Part shown: positions 1 to 10,318 of the stretch, one piece after another | Position numbering within the stretch: position 1 is the stretch's first letter | Layout of the letters: each line of letters starts with the position of its first letter | Source: Aedes albopictus | Lineage: Eukaryota; Arthropoda; Insecta; Diptera; Culicidae | Direction: 5' to 3' | Length of the DNA: 64,000 nucleotides | Assembly (NCBI RefSeq): GCF_035046485.1 | Contig: NC_085137.1 | Span: 17,885,346-17,949,345 of the forward strand | Made by a program: the position numbers and the translations under genes | The notes under the pieces: model-generated | What the model was told of the DNA's origin: nothing | What the model saw: the letters and a program-made list of their open reading frames with translations, nothing else | Databases searched by the model: none

Positions 1-639
1 CTGGTAAAAAGTAAGCAGCTTCAACACCTGAATTTAAATTATGGTTCTTTCAATATTTTAAAAGAAGGAAAACCTTTGATAAAAGAAATGCAGCTATAAC
101 ATTCAAACTTAATAGGAACAGCCTATGTTCAAAAGAAGGGGAAATCTCCGATGAATCGTTTTTAAGGAATATGCGCATGCAGAAGTTCGCTGCATTTTAC
201 ACATTGGTAAGAATGCCAACACTGAATATATGCAAATACCTCAAAAGAACAGCCTATTTCTAATAGAAAGAAAAATCACTCACGGGAGAGTTATTAGTAT
301 GCAGATATTATCATCAAACCTTTCCGCTTGGCCGTTATACTGTATTATTTGCGGCCACAATACTTACTCTTCCATCAGAGATTTTTCCCGTTTTTTTTAG
401 AAAGGCTGTTCTTTCGAGGTAAATGCATAGATCATAATTTAACCATTCAACTAGGCTGCCTAGTAAACCTCCTTAGCATTAAAATCATTATAACTCATTC
501 GCCTTAGTGGCCTTCGGCAAATGCCACTCCAGGGAATAGTATTCCGGGAAATATAATACCTTGTGTAATACCATCTTTTATATCATTAAACCCTCAGCTC
601 AGATTCTATAGAGTTCATTATTATGCATATTTCAAGTTT
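1..639. other. AT-rich unassigned sequence
   Basis: No coding region is recognisable. A short inverted pair is visible (AAAGAACAGCCT near 244 and AGGCTGTTCTTT near 403), with about 160 bases between the arms. This may be the remains of a small foldback element. Nothing else can be supported. Confidence 0.4.
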
Positions 640-785
640 TGGAATTTGCCATGTTTTCAGCCTTTTGTTATTTCAGCCTTTTGTAATTTCAGCCTTTTGT
701 TACTTATCCATAGTTTCAGCCTTTTGTATTCAGCCTTATGTGCATTCAGCCTTTTGAAATTCAGCCTTATGTTACCATCCCGTTC
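640..785 (+). repeat. Short tandem repeat TTCAGCCTTTTG
   Basis: The 12-13 base motif TTCAGCCTTTTG, with variants such as TTCAGCCTTATG, recurs about seven times at irregular spacing. It opens a 71-codon frame (646-861), but the product is only the repeat translated and I do not call it a gene. Confidence 0.75.
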
Positions 786-861
786 AAAGAAAACAAAATT
801 ACAGCATGTTGAATACTCAATGAAAAAAATCAATCATTCGAATGATCTTGCAAATGTGTAA

Positions 862-1145
862 CTAGCGCCGCCTAGTGGCGGAGTTTCGAAACAAGTGGTC
901 CATTTACTTTGAGCCCTTGACTTACCAAACAACATTGCCGAAGACACCAACTTTCTAAGTGATCAGAGTCCTGAGATATATGAAATATAAAATTTGTTTG
1001 ACCTCTAGCACCACCTAGTGGTGGAATACTGAATCAAACGATCCATAACCTTTAGGCCCTTGATCAGCCTAACATCTTTACCGAAAACATCAATTCTCGA
1101 AGTAATCAGGATCTTGACAAATATAGGAAGCAAATTTCGACAGTG
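862..1145 (+). repeat. Two-unit diverged tandem repeat, about 145 bp
   Basis: Two units can be aligned by eye. The first begins at CTAGCGCCGCCTAGTGGCGG (862) and the second at CTAGCACCACCTAGTGGTGG (about 1005). Shared downstream landmarks are GGTCCAT/GATCCAT, GCCCTTGA, CCGAAGACACCAA/CCGAAAACATCAA and GATCAG/AATCAG. Each unit contains the small palindrome CACCTAGTGGTG or its variant. As I recall, this type of repeat is common in Aedes intergenic DNA. Confidence 0.7.
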
Positions 1146-1298
1146 TTACGTCTGTTTGTCTCTGATTTCACTTCGTTTCGCCTCACTCATTGTCAATTTA
1201 CTTTCACACTCTTTCACAGTGAGCAGAACGAATAACGCAGTGTGTAATGGCAAACTGCTCTCTGCGTGTGAGTTTGCTCACTGCGTTCTTTTTATTTC

Positions 1299-4200
1299 TC
1301 ATTGCGTAGCCACCTGCTCTTTGCGCTTTGCGTTTAGAAACTGCGCATTGCGCGCAGTGAGTGAGGAAATGCCAGCCCTGCACATTACCCGAATGAAATC
1401 GCGGCCCAAATCCAACCCTTTGAACCATGGCTTCTTCGATACCTGCGGAATGATGGAGTGCAACCATCTACCCATCTCTCCATCTCTCCATTTGTGTTGC
1501 CAGCTGATCAAGGTCTCCTGACGGGCTAATGCAAAAAATTCGTCGAAGGCAATTTGACGCTCGTAAATATCGCCTTCGCTAGCGCCCACCTTAGCCAGAG
1601 AGTCCGCTTTCTCATTACCCGGAATAGAGCAATGTGAAGGGACCCAAGCTATGGTGATGGTGTATGAGCGTTTGGACAAAGCACTCAAGACTTGGCGAAT
1701 TCCATTCAGGAAGTACGCTGAGTGCTTCATCAGTTTCATTGACCGAACAGCCTCCAGAGAACTTAGACTGTCGGTAAAAATGAAGTAGTGCTCAGGTGGG
1801 AGAGTGCGAATGTACTCTAAGGTGTAATATATAGCCGCTAGCTCAGCAATGTATACCGAGCATGGCTTTTGAAGCATGAAGGTGGCGCTATGAAATTCGT
1901 TGTAGACACCGAAACCAGTCGAATCATCGGTTTTCGAACCATCTGTGAAGAACTGTCTGTCCCCGCTAACATGCCCGAACTTACTTGCAAAAATTTGTGG
2001 AATACACACGGAACGAAAAGATTCTGGTATTCCGGTGATCTCATCCTTCATGGACAGATCAAAATCCACAGAGGAACTGTCGAAGTCTGAGAAGTTGTCA
2101 CGATTGGTGTTAACCGGAGATGGGCTTACCTCCAACGTCATGTACCAGTAGTACACACTCATAAAACGAGTTTGAGGGTTCTGTTCAAGCAGCTTTTCGA
2201 AGTTTTCAATGACCAATGGATTCACAACCTCGCATCGGATGAGGAACCGGAATGATAACTCCGCAAAGCGGTCTGTCAGAGGCTGTACACCAGCGAGTAC
2301 CTCTAAACTCATAGTGTGAGTTGAGTTCATGCAACCTAACGCGATCCGAAGGCAACGGTACTGAACCCGTTGAATCTTCAGCAAGTGTGTTTTCGCCGCG
2401 GATTGAAAACAGAAGCTACCGTATTCTAAAACCGACAGAATGGTTGTTTGGTACAGCTTGATCAGATCTTCCGGGTGAGCTCCCCACCATGTTCCGGTAA
2501 TAGTTCGCATAAAATTCATTCGCTTTTGGCATTTTTGTAACAGATACACAATGTGCTTCCCCCAGGTGCATTTAGAGTCAAACCAGAGACCGAGATATTG
2601 AGAAGACATGCTATGAGTGATTGTCTTACCCATCAGAACGAGCGGAAACTTAGCCGGTTTGTGTTTTTTAGAAAAGACAACCATCTCAGTTTTCTCCGGA
2701 GAGAATTCGATACCCAGCTTGAGAGCCCAAGTAGACAAATTGTCCAAAGTATCCTGTAGTGGTCCTTGCAGATCAACTGCTATTGATCCCGTTACAGAAA
2801 CAACACAGTCATCCGCAAGCTGTCTTAACGTGCAATTTTCCATGAGACAATCATCTATGTCTCTGACATAAAAATTGTAAAGAAGGGGGCTTAGACATGA
2901 ACCCTGGGGGAGACCCATGTAACTAATTCGTGAAACTGTCAAGTCACCATGAGCAAATCTCATCTGCTTCTCAAACAGCAAATTATACAAAAAGTTGTTT
3001 AAAATTGGTGAAAGGCCACTTTCGTGGAGTTTGTCGGAAAGAACATCGACACAAACTGAATCAAAAGCCCCCTTAATATCCAAAAACACTGAGCCCATTT
3101 GCTGTTTTTGAGCAAAGGCAAGCTGAATTTCTGAAGAAAGTAACGCAAGACAGTCGTTCGTTCCTTTGCCTCTGCGGAAACCAAATTGTGTATCTGACAA
3201 CATGCCCCTCGATTCAACCCATTTGTCCAGTCGAAAGAGAATCATCTTCTCCAACAACTTCCGTAGGCAAGACAACATCGCGATTGGACGGTACGAGTTA
3301 TGATCCGACGCGGGCTTCCCTGGTTTTTGAATAGCTATCACTCTCACTTGCCTCCAATCATCCGGAACGATGTTGTTATCCAGGAACTGATTGAACAAGT
3401 TCAACAAGCGCCTCTTAGCGACGTCAGGGAGGTTTTTAAGCAAGTTGAACTTGATTCGATCCATCCCTGGAGCAGAATTGTTACATGAAAGGAGAGCAAG
3501 TGAGAATTCCACCATCGAAAACGGCCTATCCATGTCATCCCTATCTTCGGAAACGTTACGAATTATTCGCTCCACGGGTACGGAATCTGGACAAACTTTT
3601 TTTGCGAACTTGAGAATCCACCGGGGAGAGCTTTCCCGATCCTCGTTAACCGACGACGCGTTACGCATTCTTCTCCCGACGTTCCAAAGAGTTCTCATCG
3701 AAGTCTCGCGCGACAAGCCCTCGACGAAGCGACGCCAATAACCGCTTTTCTTCGCCTTGATCAAGTTCTTAAACTTGCGTTCAAGGGAAGCGTACCGCTC
3801 AAAGTTTTCGACCGTACCGCGTTTACGAAACTCTTTAAACGCCGCGGATTTCTCGCGATAGATTTCTGTACACTCACTGTCCCACCATGGATTGGGGGGT
3901 TTCCTACGAACCGACGGACCTGGTACTGGCCGACGTTGTGCCTGAAGCGCGCTACTGATGATCAGTTCTGAGAGAAACTGATACTCTTCCCGCGGTGGAA
4001 GGACTTCTACCGATTGCACACCGTCGATGATTGCTTCCGCGTACTTCCCCCAGTCAATGTGTTTCGTGAGGTCATAGGTGATATCAATAGATGGAGGCTG
4101 CTGTGGGCCATTGGAAATAGAAACAACGATCGGCAGATGATCACTACCATGGGGATCCTGGATAACCCTCCATGTGCACTCCAGCGATAGTGAGCTCGAA

Positions 4201-4802
4201 CAGATTGAGAGGTCTAATCGGCTGTCTCTAGGACTGCCATCTTTAGCTGGAGGTGCCACTCGCGTAACTTCCCCAGTGTTCAAAATTGTCATGTTGAAGT
4301 CGTCGCAGAGGTCATATATCAAAGATGAACGGCTGTCATCGTACAGTTCCCCCCAGCCTGTACCATGGGAGTTAAAATCTCCCATCAGCAGCCGTGGCTC
4401 AGGCATAACCGAGCAGATGTGGGCGAGATCTCTGCGAGATATCGCAGTTCTCGGTGGAAGATAAATGGAGGCGAAACTTAGGCTTCTCCCCCGGATAGTC
4501 ACTGCACATGCGACGGCTTCAATGCCTGTCATCGGGTGTAAATCGACTCTATAAAATGAGTGCTGCTTTTTGATCCCTAAAAGCACCCCTCCATACGAGT
4601 CGGATCGATCAAGGCGGATGATATTGAAATCGGTAAAAGGTAGGGTCACATCAGGTGTCAGCCATGTTTCGGAGAGCGCAAAAACATCGCATTGTAAATT
4701 GCTAAGTAAAAATTTAAAAACGTCTAATTTCGGTACTATACTACGACAGTTCCAGTGTAGAACAGAAATCATATCTTCGACCTCGGTGGTTAAATTAGCC
4801 AT
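1299..4802 (-). CDS. LINE ORF2: endonuclease, reverse transcriptase, RNase H (I clade)
   Basis: This is the replication protein of the LINE. It nicks target DNA and reverse-transcribes the element RNA at the nick. From the ATG at 4802 the frame is uninterrupted for 1167 residues. The APE-type endonuclease covers about residues 15-225, with motifs LHWNCRS, LSETWL, LMGDFNSHG and GSDHLPIV. The reverse transcriptase covers about 480-740, with YRPIAMLS, FLDIKGAFDSV, GLPQGSCLSPLLYNFYV and the catalytic box LADD near residue 660. RNase H covers about 945-1070, with FTDGSK, the glutamate in IAELAAIYYTLE, FTDSLSSLEA and the final HCSIPGNEKADSLAK. An upstream TTG extends the open frame to 4823, but the ATG at 4802 overlaps the ORF1 stop and is the better start. 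The last 25 or so residues after VMCR look foreign, so the protein is truncated. Activity is unknown. Confidence 0.85.
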   Translation of the reverse strand: MANLTTEVEDMISVLHWNCRSIVPKLDVFKFLLSNLQCDVFALSETWLTPDVTLPFTDFNIIRLDRSDSYGGVLLGIKKQHSFYRVDLHPMTGIEAVACAVTIRGRSLSFASIYLPPRTAISRRDLAHICSVMPEPRLLMGDFNSHGTGWGELYDDSRSSLIYDLCDDFNMTILNTGEVTRVAPPAKDGSPRDSRLDLSICSSSLSLECTWRVIQDPHGSDHLPIVVSISNGPQQPPSIDITYDLTKHIDWGKYAEAIIDGVQSVEVLPPREEYQFLSELIISSALQAQRRPVPGPSVRRKPPNPWWDSECTEIYREKSAAFKEFRKRGTVENFERYASLERKFKNLIKAKKSGYWRRFVEGLSRETSMRTLWNVGRRMRNASSVNEDRESSPRWILKFAKKVCPDSVPVERIIRNVSEDRDDMDRPFSMVEFSLALLSCNNSAPGMDRIKFNLLKNLPDVAKRRLLNLFNQFLDNNIVPDDWRQVRVIAIQKPGKPASDHNSYRPIAMLSCLRKLLEKMILFRLDKWVESRGMLSDTQFGFRRGKGTNDCLALLSSEIQLAFAQKQQMGSVFLDIKGAFDSVCVDVLSDKLHESGLSPILNNFLYNLLFEKQMRFAHGDLTVSRISYMGLPQGSCLSPLLYNFYVRDIDDCLMENCTLRQLADDCVVSVTGSIAVDLQGPLQDTLDNLSTWALKLGIEFSPEKTEMVVFSKKHKPAKFPLVLMGKTITHSMSSQYLGLWFDSKCTWGKHIVYLLQKCQKRMNFMRTITGTWWGAHPEDLIKLYQTTILSVLEYGSFCFQSAAKTHLLKIQRVQYRCLRIALGCMNSTHTMSLEVLAGVQPLTDRFAELSFRFLIRCEVVNPLVIENFEKLLEQNPQTRFMSVYYWYMTLEVSPSPVNTNRDNFSDFDSSSVDFDLSMKDEITGIPESFRSVCIPQIFASKFGHVSGDRQFFTDGSKTDDSTGFGVYNEFHSATFMLQKPCSVYIAELAAIYYTLEYIRTLPPEHYFIFTDSLSSLEAVRSMKLMKHSAYFLNGIRQVLSALSKRSYTITIAWVPSHCSIPGNEKADSLAKVGASEGDIYERQIAFDEFFALARQETLISWQHKWRDGEMGRWLHSIIPQVSKKPWFKGLDLGRDFIRVMCRAGISSLTARNAQFLNAKRKEQVATQ

Positions 4803-6249
4803 CGAAAGATACGATTGTCGCAAGAAGAGGCATTTTAGAAGCCAGCTGCTTCAAAAGAGGGGACACACAAGGAAGAAGTCCTTTAATAATATTCTTCACT
4901 GAGTCGGGAGCATTGAAGAAGTTGAGAATGATGTCTACGATGCCAGACAGCGTAAACATCGGAGCACCAAGGGGTTGTTCCTGGTTCTCTGAATGCTGCC
5001 CCTCTGGCTGAGAAGTCGAAAAAATTGGAACATCTGGGATTTTTGATGTTCCTGGGAGCGAAGGAAAGTCCCGTTCATCTTGGATTTTGAATCCAGGAGG
5101 TGAACGTTTGGTGCCTTTCTTAACACTCTTAGAATTTGTCACGGTGGGTTGGGGGTCACTGCTAGGCAGATTCCGAGGTTTTTTGGTTGGTCTCTGGAGC
5201 CTCATCCGTTTCCTCGTTTCACCTTTGAACACAAAGGGAACCCCGTCTCCAACCTCAGAGTCAGAGCCCTGATCATCGAGAGACAAAGACGAGTAGATGT
5301 TGCGTGATTCAACGACCGGAGCAGCTTTCTTCAGCATCTCGGCGTAGCTTCGCCTTGAACGCTGCTGCAACGACCGTTTTTGATGTTGTTTTTGCTGTAT
5401 GTACTTCGGGCAGACATTGAGATCATGTGGACGGTCACTGCCACAATAAACACACTTTGGCGGCGTTTTACACGCACCGTCCACATGTCTCTCCCCGCAT
5501 GTTGCACAGCGAGGTTTGTTGCCGCAGTACTGGGCAGTGTGGCCCAGCTGCTTGCAATTGGTGCAGTTCATAACCTTTGGTACATACAGCCGCACAGGTA
5601 GCCGAAGTTTGCCAATCACCAGCAGGTCTGGTAATGCTGATCCGGAGAAGGTCACACAAAACTCATCCGATGGTGTGTAAACCTTTTTCTCGCCCTCCTG
5701 GCAGACCGAATGCAGTTGCCGGCAGTCCAGTATCTGGACAGGAGGAAGAGAAGGGTTCTTGAAGCGACCACAGCCTTGCATGATCGTTTCGCAGGTCAAA
5801 GATCCTTCGGCGACCTTCCCCGAGATCTCGACCTGATGGCTTGGAATGTAAACGAAATATTCAAGTGTGAAGAGCTCATAGGCCACAATCTCATTAGCCT
5901 GCTTTCGGTCACCAACCGAAACCCGAAGCTTTCCTGTACCAACCATGTCAATGGCGATAACAGAAGAAAACCGCTTTGTCAAGTCCTTGCTAATCTGAAC
6001 GGTGTTCAAACGTTTGCCTTTGGGTCGGAAGAAAACAACATATGGCCCGCCAAAGTCGGGAGGGTAGGCCTTGAGGCGGGGGGACGTCGAAACAGATTTA
6101 CTGTTGGTGTCCATTGCAGAAGCGTCAGGGTGAAGGGAGACAAAGGGATTAGCATTTACATCGCCTTGTTGGCTCGAGCAATCCGATGCCAATAATGTAG
6201 CTTCGTTGATGCGGTACGACGTACCCCCACCATCTTCATCATCGCCCAT
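4795..6249 (-). CDS. LINE ORF1: Gag-like RNA-binding protein with zinc knuckles
   Basis: This 484-residue protein is the nucleocapsid-like ORF1 product, which in such elements binds element RNA to form the ribonucleoprotein particle. The N-terminal part (about residues 50-200) contains a region resembling the RRM-like domain of insect LINE Gag proteins, seen as YVVFFRPKGKRLNTVQISKD. Zinc knuckles lie at about 226-285: CTNCKQLGHTAQYC, then CATCGERHVDGAC, then CVYCGSDRPHDLNVC. The C-terminal third is basic and proline/serine rich and ends in a hydrophobic stretch. Its stop codon TAA (4797-4795) lies inside the 8-base sequence ATGGCTAA, where ORF2 begins. This arrangement suggests termination-reinitiation coupling. 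The frame is intact from ATG to stop. Confidence 0.85.
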   Translation of the reverse strand: MGDDEDGGGTSYRINEATLLASDCSSQQGDVNANPFVSLHPDASAMDTNSKSVSTSPRLKAYPPDFGGPYVVFFRPKGKRLNTVQISKDLTKRFSSVIAIDMVGTGKLRVSVGDRKQANEIVAYELFTLEYFVYIPSHQVEISGKVAEGSLTCETIMQGCGRFKNPSLPPVQILDCRQLHSVCQEGEKKVYTPSDEFCVTFSGSALPDLLVIGKLRLPVRLYVPKVMNCTNCKQLGHTAQYCGNKPRCATCGERHVDGACKTPPKCVYCGSDRPHDLNVCPKYIQQKQHQKRSLQQRSRRSYAEMLKKAAPVVESRNIYSSLSLDDQGSDSEVGDGVPFVFKGETRKRMRLQRPTKKPRNLPSSDPQPTVTNSKSVKKGTKRSPPGFKIQDERDFPSLPGTSKIPDVPIFSTSQPEGQHSENQEQPLGAPMFTLSGIVDIILNFFNAPDSVKNIIKGLLPCVSPLLKQLASKMPLLATIVSFDG

Positions 6250-6920
6250 TGTGGTAGCTAACTACCACCACGGGGCACTCAAAAACTAACACTATCACGG
6301 GGACGAGAAATAATCGAAAAACAAGGGACAAAATTAACGCTACAGGAAAAGTGAGAAAAAACTGCTTATGTACCAAATTAAATCTAATCAAAGAGTCAGA
6401 GGAGAGGAGGGAACAACGAGGGGTGACTTTATGTACTTATCTTTGTGCACTCTGTTTAGTCACAGGCTCGACGACGACAGGTCCAAGCGATCGGATCGCC
6501 CGCACTGGGAGGAAGCGAGCTGCTGCTGAGCGCCGTCGTTGGTGTGTGGCGGTTGAACGCTCTCTGCTCTTCTCTCGGTGGGCTGCTGCTGTCGCCGACG
6601 ATGAGCTTGGGTACTCACTGGAAGAAGCCGATCACGGCCGCGCGAGCGGCGCGGTATGCGGGGGGTGCTGCACTGCTGTGCTCGATAATCGATCAATGCG
6701 CCACGTGATATAAAGAAAACGTGAACTTTACTCAAACCAAACGAACTTTTGCGGCAAAAATAGTGGCCTAGCCAACCGCACGCGTCCCACTAGGGATAAT
6801 TACTTAATAAACTTGATCACTCGGAAACACTAGCACGAAAATAGCCACCGAACTGGAAAGTACAAACCGGACGAACGAAAAGTTGCGACTGTCTCGAACG
6901 AACGCTCGCCAAAGAGTGAA
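6250..6920 (-). promoter_or_regulatory. 5' leader and probable internal promoter of the I-clade LINE
   Basis: These 670 bases precede ORF1 on the minus strand and are GC-richer than the flanks. LINEs of this group carry an internal RNA polymerase II promoter at the extreme 5' end. The minus-strand sequence GAGACAGTCGCAACTTTTCG near 6900-6880 is the likely start region. This is inferred from position. No transcription start is proven. Confidence 0.4.
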
Positions 6921-6934
6921 GGGTAGGTATTTAT

Positions 6935-9465
6935 GAAAGAATTCATTAAGGAATTCTTAAAAAAAATCTTGAAAAATCCCTACAGCAATTCCTAGAAGAA
7001 ATTTTTAAGGAATTGCTAGAGTAGCAATTTTTGTTGGAATTCCTTGGAAAATTTCCGGAAGAATTCCTGGAGGAGCTCTTGGAGAAATTTGTAGAGAAAT
7101 GCCTGGAGGAATCCTTGGAATAACGCCAGGAGTAATTTTTGGAGGAGTCTCTGAAAGATATGCTGCAGGTTTTTGGGGGAATTTTTCGAGATATTCCTGA
7201 AGGAATCTCTTGCAAAATCTCTTAAAGATTCCCTGGAAGAATTCCTAAAGGGATTGTTGGAGGAATTATTGGCGAAGGGCTTAGAGGAATTCATGTAGGA
7301 ATTCTTGGAGAAACTTTTTTAACTTTAAATTCTTGGAGAAACTTTTGAGAAATTTTGGAGAAATACCTCTAAGATTTCTTTGGAGAATTTACGGCGAAAT
7401 TCCTGGAGAGATTCTTGCAGAAATTCTTGGGGAAATTCTTGTAGGATTTGTTGGAGGAATTCCTGAAGAAATTCCTGGAGCAATTTTTTTTAAAGAACTC
7501 TAGGTAAAAGTCTTTAGATGTTGCTGGAGTAATGCGTGGAAAAATTTCTAGAGAAGTTCTTTACAGTATCCTTGGAGAAATTTCTGAAAGAATTATTGGC
7601 AGAAGTCTTGGAGGAATTTCTTCAATTTTTTGGAAGGATTTCTAGAGAGATTCTTTTAGCAATTCTTGATGTAAGTCTTAGAGCAAATCCTAGAGGAATT
7701 TTTGGAGGAATTCTTGGAGGTACTCCTGGAGAGATTCCACGATGAATTTCAGGATGGATTTCTGTAGGAATTTCTGGAGGGTTATCTGGAGAAATTTCTT
7801 GAGAAAATTCTGAAGAAACCTCTGCAGGAGCTCTTGGAGCAATCCCAAAAGAAATTATTGGAGAAATTCCTGGAGTAATTCCGTGGCAATTCCTTAATTT
7901 GTGGAGAATTTCCTAAAATAATTCTTAGTGAAATTTATAAAGGAATTCATCGAGTATTCCCTGGAAGACTTCCTGGAAGAATTTCTGAAGGATTGGAGGA
8001 ATGGAAGGAGGATTGGAAGGAATTGGAGGAATTCCTGACGGAATTTCTGGATGAATTCCTGGAGGAATTACTGGAGAAATCCCTGGAGGAATTCCTGGAG
8101 TATTTCCTGGAGCAATTGCTGTAGGAGTTTATGGAGGAATCACTGGATGAATCCCTAGATGAATATTTGAAGGAATCTTTGGAGAAATTTCCAGAGGAAT
8201 ACTGTGAGAAATTCCTGGAGGAATTTCTTGATGATTTCCTGGGGGAAATTTAAGAAGGATTTTTTGAGGAATCTGTAAAGAATTTCTTGGAGCAATTTCT
8301 GGAGTAATTCTTGGAAGAATTCCTGGAGAAATCCCTGGAGGAATTCCTGAGATTATTACTGGAGGAATTCCTGAAGTTATTCCTGGAAGAATTTCTGGAT
8401 GAATTCATCGAGAAATTTATGTAGGGCATCCTGGAGTAATTCCTGGAAGAATTCCTGAAGAAATTTCTGAAGTATTTCTTGGAAGACTTCCTGTAAGAAT
8501 TCCTGTTGAAATTTCTGAATTTCTGAAAATTTCTGAATTTCTGAAAATTTCTGAATTTCTGAATTTCTGAAAATTTCTGGAGGAATTCCCGGAGAAATTA
8601 TTGAAGGAACTGCTCGAAGAATTTCTGAAGTAATTTCTGATAGAATATCTGGAGTAATTTCTGGAGCAAGTAATTCTTAAAGGAGTGCCTGAAGTATTTT
8701 CTGGAGGAATTTTTGAAAGAATCCCTGGAGAAAATTCTAGTGGAATTCTGTGAACTGGGGAAATTCCTGGAAGAATTTCTTGATGATATTCTGGCGGAAA
8801 TTCTGGAAGGAATTCTAGAGAATTTCCTGGAGTAGTTGCTGTATTTATGGAAGAATCACTGGAGGAATCCTCTTTAGAAATTCCTGGGGGAATCCGTAGA
8901 GATATCCCTGGAGGAGTTTCTGGAGAAACCCCATGAGGAATTGCTGCAGGAATTCATGGAGAAATAACCGGAAGAATTTCTGTGGGACATCGTGGATAAA
9001 TTTCTGGAGGAATCCTTAGAGGAATTCCTAGGCAAATCCTTGTATGAATTCCTGGAGAAAGTCCTGGAACAATTTCTTCAAATATTAACTGGAGAAATCC
9101 CTGGAAGAATTCCTGATGTAATATCTTGAACAATTCCTGAAGAATTCCTGTATGAATACGGGGATGAATTTCTGGAGGAATTCCTGGAAGAATTTGGAGA
9201 CCGTGGAGATCATTTTTTTTTCTAAATAAATCCCTGCAGGTATTCCTGGAAGGTGTAAATGGAGGTATTTTTGGAGAAATTCCCTTGAGTCCTTTAGTAA
9301 TTTCCAGAAAAACCTGAAAAAATCCCAGGGAAATTTCAGGGAAATCACAAAAAGAGCTGGAGGAATGCCAGACTCCTGTGGGAATAACAAAAGAAAGAAA
9401 CCCACAAGCAAACGCTGGAGGAATTGCAAAAAAACTTCCAGTAGAATCCAAACATGAATTTGCCT
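6935..9465 (+). repeat. Degenerate GGAATTCCTGGA array (largest copy)
   Basis: About 2.5 kb is composed of a loose 12-base motif, consensus GGAATTCCTGGA, with variants such as GAAATTTCTGGA. No two neighbouring units are identical. The spacing stays mostly at 12 or a multiple, so several frames stay open in stretches on both strands (for example 8954-9475 minus and 7536-7745 plus). The predicted peptides are simple repeats of Ile, Pro, Gly, Phe, Leu or Glu and I do not treat them as genes. The same motif forms arrays at 19600-21190, 22090-24130, 46595-47770, 50920-51660 and 61855-62935. Confidence 0.85.
8512..8577 (+). repeat. Microsatellite-like run of AATTTCTGA
   Basis: Inside the GGAATTCC array the unit AATTTCTGA or AAAATTTCTGA is repeated almost perfectly about seven times. 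It is the most homogeneous, and so probably most recently expanded, part of the array. Confidence 0.75.
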
Positions 9466-10310
9466 GAAATCGCACAAACGTTCTGCCAGTAATTCACTTG
9501 ATTTCTCTTTCTGCATCATTGTTATTGCACATCAAATCACATCGGGAGACACTGCGCAGAAGCAAAAACAAAAAAAATTACAACCGCTTCATAGTGTGCG
9601 TGAGTTTGCGCAACATTAATTGCTGGTGCGCATGCGCTAGCCCGGTGAGCACGGTCTGCAGTGAGAACGAAGCGAAAACAGTCCCGTCGAGCCCCGGCCC
9701 CGGCGGCGGCCCGGCCCCGGTCCCGGCCCGTTGGTGTGAATAGCCCTTTAAGCACCGTCATCATGAGGAGAACATTGTCGTCGTGGTCCTCATCGTCGCG
9801 TCGTCGTCGGCGTCGTCTTCGCCATTCAATTGACGGACATTATTCTGCGGTAGCACAAACATAACCAACACAATCAACCGCCGCAAGCCCAGTCAGTAGA
9901 AGCCAACAACGGATGGAAAACATTCTGGCCTAACGGGAGCTAAACGCTGAATCCCCATTTCCTGTACATGTTTGTGTCGATGATTTTATCGTACTGTTCG
10001 TTGGGAGTCATGGTTTGGGTCTACTGTATTTCTTTTCTGCCTCTCCGAGTCTGTCCTCTAGAATAGTTGAAATATGGATGAATGCGTTCGAGATCGCAAC
10101 TTGTTTTCGAGGAAATAGACAGTACTATACGAGTTCAACCTTTTGTAATATATTTGACTTAGTAGGTCAAAATATGTGAAATTATGTCTAAATCAAAATG
10201 AAAAGAAGCCCTTAGTTGATTTTTTTTAATGTACGTTTTTAATTTTTCTACTACTTCGTTGAATGCCATACATTTAGGGGTAGGAGTTTTATGAAAGAAT
10301 TATTATCACT
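9466..10310. other. Unassigned, partly GC-rich sequence
   Basis: This stretch does not belong to the flanking array. At 9690-9735 there is a dense GC block (CCCCGGCCCCGGCGGCGGCC). At 9775-9825 there is a run of TCGTCGTCGG-type triplets. Small open frames on both strands follow this composition and have no family features. It could be a non-coding exon, a regulatory region or a simple GC-rich island. I cannot decide. Confidence 0.3.
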
Positions 10311-10318
10311 GGCATGTT

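Larger units (their letters stand above)
1376..6920 (-). mobile_element. I-clade non-LTR retrotransposon, 3'-truncated
   Basis: A LINE on the minus strand. It has a GC-rich 5' leader (about 6920-6250), ORF1 with three CCHC-type zinc knuckles, and ORF2 with endonuclease, reverse transcriptase and RNase H. An RNase H domain at the C-terminus of ORF2 is typical of the I group. The 5' end looks nearly complete: LINE leader sequence meets the unrelated GGAATTCC array near 6920. The 3' end is missing. ORF2 homology stops after DFIRVMCR at about 1376, where a cysteine/histidine-rich C-terminus would be expected, and the frame then runs into unrelated sequence. LINE copies usually lose the 5' end, so loss of the 3' end points to a later deletion or insertion. 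Confidence 0.85.

Noticed and set aside
1838..4902. Plus-strand frames opposite the I-clade ORF2 (for example 3391-3741 and 4570-4902)
   Set aside because: They are antisense shadows of a well-supported coding frame.
6935..9465. A CRISPR array or regular satellite
   Set aside because: There are no identical repeats with unique spacers, units differ from neighbour to neighbour, and the genome is eukaryotic.
9537..9864. Arginine-rich protein genes in the GC-rich block
   Set aside because: The overlapping frames on both strands reflect base composition. No family feature is visible.
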